Notes under the pieces: generated by a model
Told to the model about the DNA's origin: nothing
The model's database searches: none
The model's input: the letters and a program-made list of their open reading frames with translations, nothing else
NCBI GenBank assembly: GCA_030065095.1
Contig: JASJDP010000017.1
Coordinates: forward strand, 62,001-126,000
DNA length: 64,000 nt
Reading direction: 5' to 3'
Origin: Rhodobacter sp.
GTDB lineage: Bacteria > Pseudomonadota > Alphaproteobacteria > Rhodobacterales > Rhodobacteraceae
Translations under genes and position numbers: made by a program
Part shown: positions 43,653 through 52,713 of the stretch, one piece after another
Position numbering within the stretch: position 1 is the stretch's first letter
Layout: each line of letters starts with the position of its first letter

Positions 43653-44927
43653 ATGACGACGATTTCCAAGGTCCGCTATTCGCGGCGGGCCATGCTCAAG
43701 GCCGGTGGTGCCGCGGTTGCCGCTTCGGCCCTGCCTGCCCCGATGGTCTGGGGTCAGGAGACCAGGAACATCACCCTGCGCCAGTTCGGCACCGGCGTAT
43801 CGAACCTCAACGAGGTGGCCACGAAGGTGAAGGAAGACCTGGGCTTCACGCTGGAAATGACGGCGCTCGATTCCGACAGCGTGACGCAGCGCGCGGCGAC
43901 CCAGCCGGACAGCTTCGACATCGCCGATATCGAGTACTGGATCTGCAAGAAGGTCTGGCCGACCGGAAACCTGCAGGCGATGGATACGTCGAAGATCGCC
44001 AATTACGACAAGATCGTCGGCATCTTCCGGTCGGGTAAGCTGACGCCCGAGTCGGTCATTGCCCAAGGCACCGCGCCGCACACCGTGGGATTTGTCGACG
44101 GGCCGGGCGGAACCAGCTTTGCCGATGCCGAGACCGGCTGGATGACGCTGATCCCCACGATCTACAACGCCGACACCCTGGGCATCCGCCCCGACCTGAT
44201 CGGCCGGCCGATCAGCAACTGGTCGGAGCTGCTGAACCCCGAGTTCAAGGGCAAGGCCTCGATCCTCGACATCTCGTCCATCGGCATCATGGACATGGCG
44301 ATGGTCGTCGAATCGATGGGCGAATACACCTATCCCGACAAGGGCAACATGACCCCTGAAGAGATCGACCTGACCATCGGTATCTTCACAGAGGCAAAGC
44401 AGGCCGGTCAGTTCCGCGCCTTCTGGAAGACCTTCGACGAAAGCGTGAACCTGATGGCATCCGGCGAGGTGGTGATTCAGTCGATGTGGTCGCCGGCGAT
44501 CACGGCGGTGCGCTCGCGCGGCATTCCGTGTGTCTACCAGCCGCTGGAAGAGGGCTATCGCTCGTGGGGCGGCGGCATCGGGCTGTCAGCTTCGCTGTCG
44601 GGAATGGAACTGGATGCGGCCTACGAGTACATCAACTGGTACCTCTCCGGCTGGGTCGGCGGCTTCCTGATGCGCCAGGGGTATTACTCGGCGGTGCCCG
44701 AGACGTCGAAGGCGTTCATGAGCGAGAACGAGTGGGGCTACTGGTTCGAGGGCAAGGAGGCGACAGATGTGATCACCTCGCCCTTCGGCGACCCGCTGGC
44801 GCAAGCCGGCGAGACGCGCGACGGCGGTTCCTTCTACGACCGCATGGGCGCGGTCGCCTGCTGGAACGCCGTCATGGACGAAAACCAATACATGGTCCGC
44901 AAGTGGAACGAGTTCATCGCGGCGTGA
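43653..44927 (+). CDS. ABC transporter substrate-binding protein (PotD-like), Tat-exported
   Basis: 424-residue extracellular solute-binding protein of the spermidine/putrescine class. The signal has a twin-Arg (RYSRRAMLKAGGAAVAASAL) and ends PMVWG before QETRN, so it is probably exported folded by Tat. The mature protein is 390+ residues, longer than PotD, with typical segments ISNWSELLNPEFKGKASI and QSMWSPAITAVRSRG. GGGGAG precedes the ATG. Substrate unknown; given the racemase at the end of the operon, a ureide or carbamoylated amine is possible. Confidence 0.92.
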   Translation: MTTISKVRYSRRAMLKAGGAAVAASALPAPMVWGQETRNITLRQFGTGVSNLNEVATKVKEDLGFTLEMTALDSDSVTQRAATQPDSFDIADIEYWICKKVWPTGNLQAMDTSKIANYDKIVGIFRSGKLTPESVIAQGTAPHTVGFVDGPGGTSFADAETGWMTLIPTIYNADTLGIRPDLIGRPISNWSELLNPEFKGKASILDISSIGIMDMAMVVESMGEYTYPDKGNMTPEEIDLTIGIFTEAKQAGQFRAFWKTFDESVNLMASGEVVIQSMWSPAITAVRSRGIPCVYQPLEEGYRSWGGGIGLSASLSGMELDAAYEYINWYLSGWVGGFLMRQGYYSAVPETSKAFMSENEWGYWFEGKEATDVITSPFGDPLAQAGETRDGGSFYDRMGAVACWNAVMDENQYMVRKWNEFIAA

Positions 44928-45003
44928 CCCGGCGCAGATGACTCCGGGCGCCCCGGCCATTCCCTTCCGCGCCGGGGCGCCCTCCAGCAATGAGACGCCC
45001 GCC

Positions 45004-45918
45004 ATGACCGACCAGGCGATTGCCAAACCTGCCGTTCGGACCCGCGTATCCGCCTCGCGGCTGGGGGCGTTGTCGCACCACGCCGCCGGCTGGCTTCTGG
45101 CGGCGCCGCTGGCGCTGGTCCTGGCGGTTTTTCTGGTGCTGCCGATCGTCATGATCGTGATCGTCAGCTTCTGGGGCGCGACCGAGTTCTCGATCTACCC
45201 GGACTTTCAGTGGGACAACTACCGGTTCCTGTTCGGGTCCGACGTCACCTACCGGGTTTTCCTCAACACCTTCAAATACGCCGCGATCACCTGGGCCTTT
45301 ACGCTGCTGATCGGCTTCACCGTCGCCTATTTCCTGGCCTTCCATGTCCGCACCCTGGGCTGGCAGGTGGCGTTGTTCCTATTGTGCACGATCCCGTTCT
45401 GGACCTCGAACATCATCCGCATGATTTCGTGGATTCCGTTTCTGGGCCGCAACGGGCTGGCCAATTCGACGCTGATTTCCTGGGGCGTGATCGACGAGCC
45501 GCTGGAGTGGCTCTTGTTCAGCGATTTCAGCGTGATCCTGGCCTTCGTGCATCTCTATACGCTGTTCATGGTGGTGCCGATCTTCAACACTATGATGCGG
45601 ATCGACCGATCGCTGATCGAGGCCGCCAGCGATGCGGGCGCCAGCGGCTGGCAGACGCTGTGGCACGTTGTCATTCCGCTGACCAAGCCGGGCATCATGA
45701 TCGGCACGATCTTCGTCGTGACGCTGGTGATGGGGGATTTCATCACCGTGCGCTTCATGTCGGGCTCGCAATCGGCCAATGTCGGCCGGCTGATCTCCAA
45801 CGACATCGGGCTGCTGCAATACCCGTCGGCCTCCGCCACCGCCGTCATCCTGCTGATCACCGTGCTGATGGTGATCGGCATCCTCCTGCGTTTCGTCGAT
45901 ATCCGGAAGGAACTCTGA
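45004..45918 (+). CDS. ABC transporter permease 1 (PotB-like)
   Basis: 304-residue inner-membrane permease with about six hydrophobic segments, starting with LLAAPLALVLAVFLVLPIVM. The EAA loop DRSLIEAASDAGASGWQTLW continues into HVVIPLTKPGIMIG. The ATG at 45004 (MTDQAIA) follows a short untranslated gap after the binding protein. The stop overlaps the next permease start (TGATG), as is usual for heterodimeric permeases. Confidence 0.93.
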   Translation: MTDQAIAKPAVRTRVSASRLGALSHHAAGWLLAAPLALVLAVFLVLPIVMIVIVSFWGATEFSIYPDFQWDNYRFLFGSDVTYRVFLNTFKYAAITWAFTLLIGFTVAYFLAFHVRTLGWQVALFLLCTIPFWTSNIIRMISWIPFLGRNGLANSTLISWGVIDEPLEWLLFSDFSVILAFVHLYTLFMVVPIFNTMMRIDRSLIEAASDAGASGWQTLWHVVIPLTKPGIMIGTIFVVTLVMGDFITVRFMSGSQSANVGRLISNDIGLLQYPSASATAVILLITVLMVIGILLRFVDIRKEL

Positions 45919-46757
45919 TGGACCCCCGCCCGCGTTCCTTCTACATCCTCGCCGCCGTCTTCGTGCTGTTCCTGATCTTTCTCTACGGGCCGACGCTGAC
46001 CATCGCGATCCTGTCCTTCCAGGGCCCGCAGGGCGGGCTGACCTTTCCGATGCGCGGGGTGTCGCTGCACTGGTTCAGCGATCTGTTCGAAGAACAGGCG
46101 GTAGGCGATATCTGGGGGTCGTTCCGGCGCTCTTTCGCGCTGGGATTGCTGGTCATGGTCACCACCGTCGTCGTCTCGGTGATGGGCGGGCTTGCGTTCC
46201 GCAAGCGCTTTGCCGGATCGACCGTGCTGTTCTACCTGATCGTCACCTCGCTGGTGATCCCGTCGATCCTGATATCGCTGGGGGTCGGCCTGATCTTTTC
46301 GCAGGTCGGTCTCAAGGTGCATTGGGCCACCAGCGGCTTCGGCGCCCAGCTGACCTGGACGCTGCCCTTCGGTCTTCTGATCATGTTCGCCGTCTTCAAC
46401 CGGTTCGACCGCGCCTACGAGGAAGCCGCGCGTGACCTCGGCGCATCGCCCTGGCAAACCGTCCGCCACGTCGTCCTGCCGATCATCGCGCCATCGCTGA
46501 TCGGCGTGGCGCTCTTTGGTTTCACCCTCAGCTATGACGAGTTCGCCCGCACGCTTCTTACCGCAGGCAGTTACAACACGCTGCCGCTCGAGATCTTCGG
46601 GATGACCACCAACGTTACCACTCCGGTGATCTTCGCGCTCGGCACCCTGACGACGGTGTTTTCGTTCGCGGTGATCGGCGTGTTTTTTCTGGTGCTCTGG
46701 CTGAGCGGCCGGCGCCGCGCGCGGCAGGGCACCGATGCCGGCAAAGGGATGGTCTGA
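45918..46757 (+). CDS. ABC transporter permease 2 (PotC-like)
   Basis: 279-residue permease partner. Membrane segments include YILAAVFVLFLIFLYGP and ALGLLVMVTTVVVSVMGGL, and the EAA loop is YEEAARDLGASPWQTVRHVV. It overlaps permease 1 by one base and the racemase gene by 23 nt, so the operon is tightly packed. Length and topology are normal for PotC-type proteins. Confidence 0.93.
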   Translation: MDPRPRSFYILAAVFVLFLIFLYGPTLTIAILSFQGPQGGLTFPMRGVSLHWFSDLFEEQAVGDIWGSFRRSFALGLLVMVTTVVVSVMGGLAFRKRFAGSTVLFYLIVTSLVIPSILISLGVGLIFSQVGLKVHWATSGFGAQLTWTLPFGLLIMFAVFNRFDRAYEEAARDLGASPWQTVRHVVLPIIAPSLIGVALFGFTLSYDEFARTLLTAGSYNTLPLEIFGMTTNVTTPVIFALGTLTTVFSFAVIGVFFLVLWLSGRRRARQGTDAGKGMV

Positions 46758-47415
46758 GGCCTTGCCCGTCGTCATCATCAACCCCAACAGCACCGCGGCG
46801 ATGACCGATGCGATGCTGGCAACCGCACGCGCCGCCGCACCGTCGCTGGACTTCGAGGGCTGGACCTCTGATAGGGGGCCGCCCTCGATCCAGGGCGCCG
46901 AAGACGGGCGCGCCGCCACGGCGCCGCTTCTGGACCTGGTCGCCAAGGCACGGGACGCGGGCGTAAACGGCATCGTGGTCGGCTGCTTCGACGATACCGC
47001 TCTGGCGGACGCCGCCGCCCTGGCGCCGTGCCCGGTCATCGGCATCGGTCAGGCGGCTTTCCATGCCTGTGCCCTTCGCCAGTGGCGTTTCAGCGTGGTA
47101 ACGACCCTGTCGGTGTCGGTTCCCGTAATAGAGAGCAACATCGCCCGCTATGGGCTGGCCGGACTTCTTGGCCGCGTCCGCGCGTCGGAGGTACCGGTCC
47201 TCGATCTCGACCAAGCGCCCGAAGCCGCGGTCGCGCCGATCCTTGGCGAGGCGGAACGCGCCGTTCTGGAAGACGACATAGGCGCCCTGGTTCTCGGGTG
47301 CGCCGGTATGGTCCATGTGGCGGCGGCCGTCAGGGCTGTGCTGCCGATCCCCGTCATCGATCCGGTCGAAGCCGCCGCCGCCAGCATCGCCTGGCTATGC
47401 GACCTCACCGGCTGA
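46735..47415 (+). CDS. Hydantoin/Asp-Glu racemase family protein (second copy)
   Basis: 226-residue racemase paralogous to the one at 24256-24942. N-terminus VVIINPNSTAAMTDAML; catalytic Cys in IVVGCFDDTAL and LVLGCAGMVHV. The ATG at 46735 gives a 23-nt overlap with the permease gene; an in-frame TTG at 46762 directly before PVVIINP is a reasonable alternative. Co-expression with a transporter suggests that the imported compound is, or yields, a racemisable hydantoin or amino acid. Confidence 0.9.
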   Translation: MPAKGWSEALPVVIINPNSTAAMTDAMLATARAAAPSLDFEGWTSDRGPPSIQGAEDGRAATAPLLDLVAKARDAGVNGIVVGCFDDTALADAAALAPCPVIGIGQAAFHACALRQWRFSVVTTLSVSVPVIESNIARYGLAGLLGRVRASEVPVLDLDQAPEAAVAPILGEAERAVLEDDIGALVLGCAGMVHVAAAVRAVLPIPVIDPVEAAAASIAWLCDLTG

Positions 47416-47555
47416 TCCGCGCGGCCGCCTTGCATCGATCACGCTGGGGCCCTCGTGCGCGACCGTCAGGTCCCCAGCTCTCAGGCCTTCTCCACCGGCG
47501 GCATGTCGCCCATGGCCATTGGTCCGCCTGCGTAACCCAGCCAGGGACCCCAGGA

Positions 47556-50500
47556 TCACGGACAGGTATCGGCCCCGCCGTTGAATGCGATCGTGTTGGC
47601 GTTGCCGCCCAGGTCGTTGCACGAGAACGTCGTCGAGGTGTTGCCAGAGCCGTCCAGCGAGGTGCCTGCGGTCTCGACCGTAAAGCCGCCGGTGGTTTCG
47701 ACATCGGTGCCGTTCAGGGTGAAATTCAACGTGCCGCCGGTGCCGTCCAGCACGATGCCCGAGCCGGTCAGGGTGTCGATGGTCCCGCTCCCGACATCGA
47801 GGTTGAACGAGGTGCCGAGACCGCTGGTGTCGACCAACAATCCGGTGCCGCCGGAATTCGCGATGGCCAGCGTCTCGATTGCCAGATCACCCGTTGTATT
47901 GACGAATGAAAGCCCATTGCCAGTGACGCGCGTCGTCGTGGACGGTGGGGGCGTACCTATCGTCAATTCGTTGGTGAACTGCACCTGTTGGAATCCATTG
48001 CCTGTGTTGCCGTCGGCATCGAATGTCACCTGGTCGAACAGAATGCCGCCGCCCGCCGTGCCCGGAACCACCGCGCCGATCACCTGATTGGGAAACTCGA
48101 AGGAGCGCACAATCGTGGAATGAAGACCCCCGCCGGTGTGTTCCTGGGTGAACACCCCGGGTGTGTCTGTGGTGATTGGGCTGTTTTGAAGCAGCAGTAT
48201 CAAAGAGCCGGCCGTCGTGCCGGACGTTGTCTGGATCGCCTGGTTGGTCGAGGCAATCGTATTGAACCGCACATCCGCCTCCAGGCTGCCAGTGCCGCTG
48301 GACTCGATGAAGATCCCGCGATTGGCGATCCCGGTGCCGGTCAACTCGAAAATATTGCTGTTGATGATCGACGCCGTCCGGTCGGTGCCGTCGTTGTTGA
48401 CGATCTGGATGCCGTCGTCGCCGATTTGCGCGTTCACTCCGATGCTGGCGAACTCGACGTCCAGGTTGGTGTTCGTTACGTTGATGCCGTCGCCGGTGGT
48501 GTTGTCGATATCGATACCGAGGATGTTGAGCGCTCCGCTGTCGTTGGCCAGAACACCCGCGCCGACCGCCTGATCGATATCGACGTCCTGCAGGTTCACC
48601 GTGCCGGGGCTGCCATCGATGTTGATCGCGCTTCCCTGGTCGTTGGTGATCTGGATCGGATTGCCGAACTCTCCGGCGAATGTGAAGGTGCCGGCGGAGC
48701 CGCCAAGTATGTCGATGCCGGTGTCGGCCGCATTGGAGGTGCCGTCCAGAACGATCGTGTCCGTTCCGGCCGGGTCGAAGGTGTAGGTGCCGTCGGCATT
48801 GCTGAACTGCAGCCCGTCGCCGTTGGTGGCGTCGATGCTGGCGCCGACGCTTACTGTGCCGGTCATGTGATCGACCACGGAAACGGTCGAGGCGTTGTTC
48901 GACTGCATGATCGACCCGCCGAGAATGTTCACCGTCGCGTCGCCGCCCATAATGTCGATCGCCTCTTCGCCGGTATCGGTGATGTCGACATTCGCGAATG
49001 TGAAAGTGCCCGAGCTGTCGATGATGTCTATGCCCGACGCCTCGGGGTTGGTGATCGTCGTCGTGCCTGTGACGTCGAACGTGCCACCGCCGACGTTTTC
49101 AATGAGGATGCCCGGTGCCGGCATGCTCGGCTGGGTCCCCGGCGGCAGCTGCAGCGCGTCGATACTGGTGACGTTGTTGAAGGTCACGTCGAGATTGGCA
49201 ACGTCCGTGATTTCGACCGCCGTCTCGCCGGTGGCGAAAATGTTGCTGTCGCCATTGACGACGAGCGTCCCGCTGTCGCGAACAAGGAACGCGACATCCT
49301 GATTGGTGTTGGTGGTCACGTTGAGATTGGTAAAGGTTACCGTGCCGGAAATATCTTCCACGGCAACCGGGATCTGAAAGGTTCCCGGGTCGGTCGCGTT
49401 GATCGTCGTATCGACGAACGTGATATCTCCGGTGCCGAGAACCGCGGTTAGGCCAAAGTCGGTGTTGTTCAGCGTCATCGGCGTTTCGACAAGCACCGAT
49501 CCGTCGATTCCGAACAGGAACGGCCCGCCCAAGGCGTCCCCGGGCGTGTCGTTGCCGACGATGGAGTTCGTTCCGGTGCTGTTGAAATTGACCTCACCGC
49601 CCGCAAAGAGGTTGATGATGTCGAACGGGCTCGCACCCAGGCTGGCCTCGATGCTGCCGTTGTAGTTGAAGAGCCCGTCGAAATCGAAAATCTCGACGGC
49701 GGCACCAACGGGGAAGTTCTTGTTGACGTTCGTGTTCTCGCCAAAGGTGAAGGTCCCGCTGCTGGTGCCGAAGAACAGCCCGACCACGATCCCGGCGCTG
49801 TTGGTCAGCGAGGTCGTTCCGTTGAAGTTATAGGTGCCGTCGGCTTCGCTGAAGACCAGGCCGGTTCCGTTTGAGCCGTTGATGAGGCCATCGAAGGTCA
49901 GCGTGCCGCCCATGTGGTTGTTCACGCTGACGGTTTCGGCGTTGTTGCTTTGCGTGATCGAGCTGTTCACCCCGAAATTCACGGTGGCGTCGCTGTCCTG
50001 GATGTGAAGCCCGGCGCCGCTCGGGTCGGTGATGTCGGTGTTCGTGAAGGTAAAGGTCCCGGCCGACCCGCCCAGGATATCGATGCCCGCGTCGCCGCCC
50101 GACAGCGTCACCTGGCCGTTGAAGTTGTAGGTGCCGTCGGCATCGTTGAACTGCAGCCCGTCGCCGTTCGTCGCATCGATGGTACCTGCAAAGCTGAGCG
50201 TCCCGGTGGAATGGTTGTTGATGCTCACGGCAGATGCGTTGTTGGTCTGGGAAAGGCTGCCGTTGAAATTCACGTCGGCGCTGCCGCCATCGATATTGAG
50301 GCCGATCCCGGCGGGATCGGCGATGCTGGTGTTGGCGAAGGTGAAGGTCCCGGCGCTGTCGCCCAGGATATCGATGCCGGCGTTACCGCCGGACAGTGTC
50401 ACCTGGCCGTTGAAATCGTACGTGCCGTTTGCATCGATGAATTCCAGCCCGATGCCGGCCGTGGCGTTCACCACGCCATCGAAGGCAAGGCTGCCCGTGT

Positions 50501-52388
50501 TGGACGCGCTTCCCGGGGCGACCCTGACCGCCGCCGGATCGCTGTTGTGTGCCACGGAGCTGTTCGCGTCGAATGTGATCGCGGCGTCGCCCCCCCGGAC
50601 CGAGAGCGCCTCGCCGCCGGACGTGCCCGAGATATCGGTATTGGCGAAGGTGAATGTGCCGCCGGCGTCGAGAATATCGATGCCGGAATCGGCGGACAGG
50701 CCGACGGTGACGTTGGAGAAGTTCAAGACGCTCGAATCCCCCGGCGTGCCCATGATCGACACGCCGTCATCCCCGGCGTTCTGGATGTTGACGTTGGCGA
50801 CATTGACGGTCGCGTTGTTCAGGACCAGCGCGAGCCCGTGGCCATGCGCATCGAAAATGTCGGTGTTGAAGATGTTGATCCCGGTGCCGCCCAGCGTGAA
50901 ATCGATGCCGTCGCCGCCGGTATCGCTGACGTTGACGCGCCGGACAAAGGTATTCGACGCATTGGTCCGGCCCTGGATGCCGTCATTGCCGCTGCGCAGG
51001 TGGCCGGCATGGATGGCGTCCGCCGCCCCGGGATAGGTCGTGCCGCCCTCGCCGACGATGTTGAAGCCCAGCACATGGGTGTTCGACCCGACCGTCAGGT
51101 TCGGCTGGCCGGCCGGCCCGACGCCGAGATAGGTCAGCGTGGGTGTCGTCCCGGCCTCGGAATAGACCGCTGTCCGCCCGGACGTGCGGCCCCGGACGGT
51201 CAGGTCGGTGCCGGCTCCCTGGAACGTGACGTCGTCGGGCAGATCGAACGCACCGGTGAACGCGGCGCCATCGGTGACCACGATGTGGCTGTTCGCGCCG
51301 GCATCGTCGATCTGGGTCTGCAGATCGCCGGAACCGACGAAAATCGTCTGATTGAGCTCGGTTCCCGTCAGCGCATCGTTCACCGGCTCGGTGAAAAGGG
51401 CGGTGCCGGTGGTCCGGGTCCGGGTCGACAGGCGCGTCACGACATTCGGATCGCGCTGGATAAAACCGGTCATCAGCGGGTCGTACCGGTCGGGCGCGAC
51501 GGCACTGCGCTTTCGGCCCAGCGGCACGTTGAGCCGCAGACCGGCCTGAAACAGCCCGTCCCGCACGTCATCGTACTGATAGGCGACATCGAAGGCTGCG
51601 AAGGATCCGGGCAGGGCGGCAATGACGTCGTTGACACGCCATTCGGCGCGGGCCCGCACGCCGGCGATCTCGCCCGCGAAATCGTCGTGATCGAAATAGA
51701 ACGCCCCGCCGTAAAGCCGCAGGTCGTGTTTCGGCAGGGCGCGGGAGCCCGAATTGCGCGACACGGCCGGGCCGTTGCCGTTCAGCGGCACGCGGACGCC
51801 GAATTCGACATCGACGCCGTACATGGCCAGTTCGTCGACCGTCGTCGTCGTGCGGCCGCCGCCGGAGGTCAGAAACAGCTGCGAGCCGACGAAGGACAAT
51901 GTCGGCGTACTGCCGGGTCCCGTCGTGACGGAACTGCTGGACGAGACGCGTTTCGTGTCGGTCAGCGGCAGATAGCCGTTCAGCCGGAACTCCCAGTTCG
52001 GGTTCAGCACTTCGATGCCGCCGGCGATCTGGTCAAAGTAGTTGCCGAAGTCCGAGGTCCGCCCGTCATAGCCGATCCACGCACCGTAGATGCGGTCGCC
52101 GACACGCTGCCGATAGCCGATCGCGGCGTTGCCCTCGTTGACGCCGCCATCGAAGAAGCGCCCGCGCAGGTCGCCGAACACCAGCCTGTCGCTTTCCTGG
52201 TAAAACGGAAAGAACAGCCCGACCTCACCGCGGGTCAGCGCGCTGTCGCCGCCATAGCCGCCGACCTCGCCGCGCGGTCCCCAGTGCAGGCCGTTCGCCG
52301 TCTGCGCGTCCGCCGGTGCGCCAAGTGCCCCGAAGACGCAGCAAATGATCGCGACGCGGGACGTCGACTGAAAAAACCCCGGCTGCAT
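47556..52388 (-). CDS. Inverse autotransporter-type barrel with very long beta-helix passenger
   Basis: 1610-residue secreted surface protein. The start at 52388 gives signal VAIICCVFGALGAPADA, cleaved before QTANG. Residues about 35-320 resemble the intimin/invasin inverse-autotransporter barrel (VGLFFPFYQESDRLVFGDLR, NAAIGYRQRVGDRIYGAWIG, FRLNGYLPLTDTKRV). The remainder is a Thr/Asn/Asp/Gly-rich right-handed beta-helix with imperfect repeats such as GIDILGGSAGTFTF; two near-identical units of 97 and 99 residues lie mid-protein. It ends with two Cys (SCNDLGGN and DTCP). Expected to be displayed on the outer membrane for adhesion or binding. An in-frame start 23 codons upstream is less likely. 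Confidence 0.85.
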   Translation of the reverse strand: MQPGFFQSTSRVAIICCVFGALGAPADAQTANGLHWGPRGEVGGYGGDSALTRGEVGLFFPFYQESDRLVFGDLRGRFFDGGVNEGNAAIGYRQRVGDRIYGAWIGYDGRTSDFGNYFDQIAGGIEVLNPNWEFRLNGYLPLTDTKRVSSSSSVTTGPGSTPTLSFVGSQLFLTSGGGRTTTTVDELAMYGVDVEFGVRVPLNGNGPAVSRNSGSRALPKHDLRLYGGAFYFDHDDFAGEIAGVRARAEWRVNDVIAALPGSFAAFDVAYQYDDVRDGLFQAGLRLNVPLGRKRSAVAPDRYDPLMTGFIQRDPNVVTRLSTRTRTTGTALFTEPVNDALTGTELNQTIFVGSGDLQTQIDDAGANSHIVVTDGAAFTGAFDLPDDVTFQGAGTDLTVRGRTSGRTAVYSEAGTTPTLTYLGVGPAGQPNLTVGSNTHVLGFNIVGEGGTTYPGAADAIHAGHLRSGNDGIQGRTNASNTFVRRVNVSDTGGDGIDFTLGGTGINIFNTDIFDAHGHGLALVLNNATVNVANVNIQNAGDDGVSIMGTPGDSSVLNFSNVTVGLSADSGIDILDAGGTFTFANTDISGTSGGEALSVRGGDAAITFDANSSVAHNSDPAAVRVAPGSASNTGSLAFDGVVNATAGIGLEFIDANGTYDFNGQVTLSGGNAGIDILGDSAGTFTFANTSIADPAGIGLNIDGGSADVNFNGSLSQTNNASAVSINNHSTGTLSFAGTIDATNGDGLQFNDADGTYNFNGQVTLSGGDAGIDILGGSAGTFTFTNTDITDPSGAGLHIQDSDATVNFGVNSSITQSNNAETVSVNNHMGGTLTFDGLINGSNGTGLVFSEADGTYNFNGTTSLTNSAGIVVGLFFGTSSGTFTFGENTNVNKNFPVGAAVEIFDFDGLFNYNGSIEASLGASPFDIINLFAGGEVNFNSTGTNSIVGNDTPGDALGGPFLFGIDGSVLVETPMTLNNTDFGLTAVLGTGDITFVDTTINATDPGTFQIPVAVEDISGTVTFTNLNVTTNTNQDVAFLVRDSGTLVVNGDSNIFATGETAVEITDVANLDVTFNNVTSIDALQLPPGTQPSMPAPGILIENVGGGTFDVTGTTTITNPEASGIDIIDSSGTFTFANVDITDTGEEAIDIMGGDATVNILGGSIMQSNNASTVSVVDHMTGTVSVGASIDATNGDGLQFSNADGTYTFDPAGTDTIVLDGTSNAADTGIDILGGSAGTFTFAGEFGNPIQITNDQGSAINIDGSPGTVNLQDVDIDQAVGAGVLANDSGALNILGIDIDNTTGDGINVTNTNLDVEFASIGVNAQIGDDGIQIVNNDGTDRTASIINSNIFELTGTGIANRGIFIESSGTGSLEADVRFNTIASTNQAIQTTSGTTAGSLILLLQNSPITTDTPGVFTQEHTGGGLHSTIVRSFEFPNQVIGAVVPGTAGGGILFDQVTFDADGNTGNGFQQVQFTNELTIGTPPPSTTTRVTGNGLSFVNTTGDLAIETLAIANSGGTGLLVDTSGLGTSFNLDVGSGTIDTLTGSGIVLDGTGGTLNFTLNGTDVETTGGFTVETAGTSLDGSGNTSTTFSCNDLGGNANTIAFNGGADTCP
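49839..50426 (-). repeat. Two adjacent long repeats (291 and 297 nt) inside the beta-helix gene
   Basis: In coding direction the first unit is 50426-50136 (97 codons) and the second 50135-49839 (99 codons); each begins at a GTY(D/N)FNG turn and carries GIDILG, TFTF, an Ala/Asn-rich NN turn and NGDGL or NGTGL. A third, more diverged copy begins at 49838. A partial copy is near 48660-48900. Nucleotide similarity is high enough to suggest duplication within the gene. Confidence 0.75.
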
Positions 52389-52713
52389 ACCCCGATCCCC
52401 CCGGAAAGCGCGTAGTACAATTGTTAGCATCCAATACAGGCGACTTCGGGATTTCAAGTCTGACGTTTACCTTGCGGAAACTCTGCCGGTTCGTGATGCG
52501 GCCATGCACTGGCCGAGGACGCGGTGCGCGTGCGTGAGATAGAGATGCCAGAGACGGCGCGCCGCAGCGGCGGATTGCCCCGAAACCGAAGGTATTCAGA
52601 AGGCAAAGGTCGAAGCCTGCCGGCCTGACAGTTTGCCGGCAGCGCGCACCGGAGGATCCTCGTGCAAATCGGTCAAAACGGTCTTGATCGGTTGGGGTCG
52701 AGGACGGCCGGGC
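52389..52713. other. Intergenic region between beta-helix gene and subtilase gene
   Basis: 325 nt, both flanking genes on the minus strand. No supported gene. It should contain the promoter of the long surface protein and the end of the protease transcript; no clear T-tract terminator is visible. Confidence 0.5.

Noticed and set aside
49839-50426. Repeats considered as a CRISPR array or transposon ends
   Set aside because: Units are 97-99 codons, in frame, and encode beta-helix turns; there are no short identical repeats with unique spacers.
49914-52415. 833-codon plus-strand open frame opposite the beta-helix protein
   Set aside because: Antisense shadow of the repetitive surface-protein gene; its Val/Asp/Gly-rich product is what the complement of Thr/Asn/Gly codons would give.
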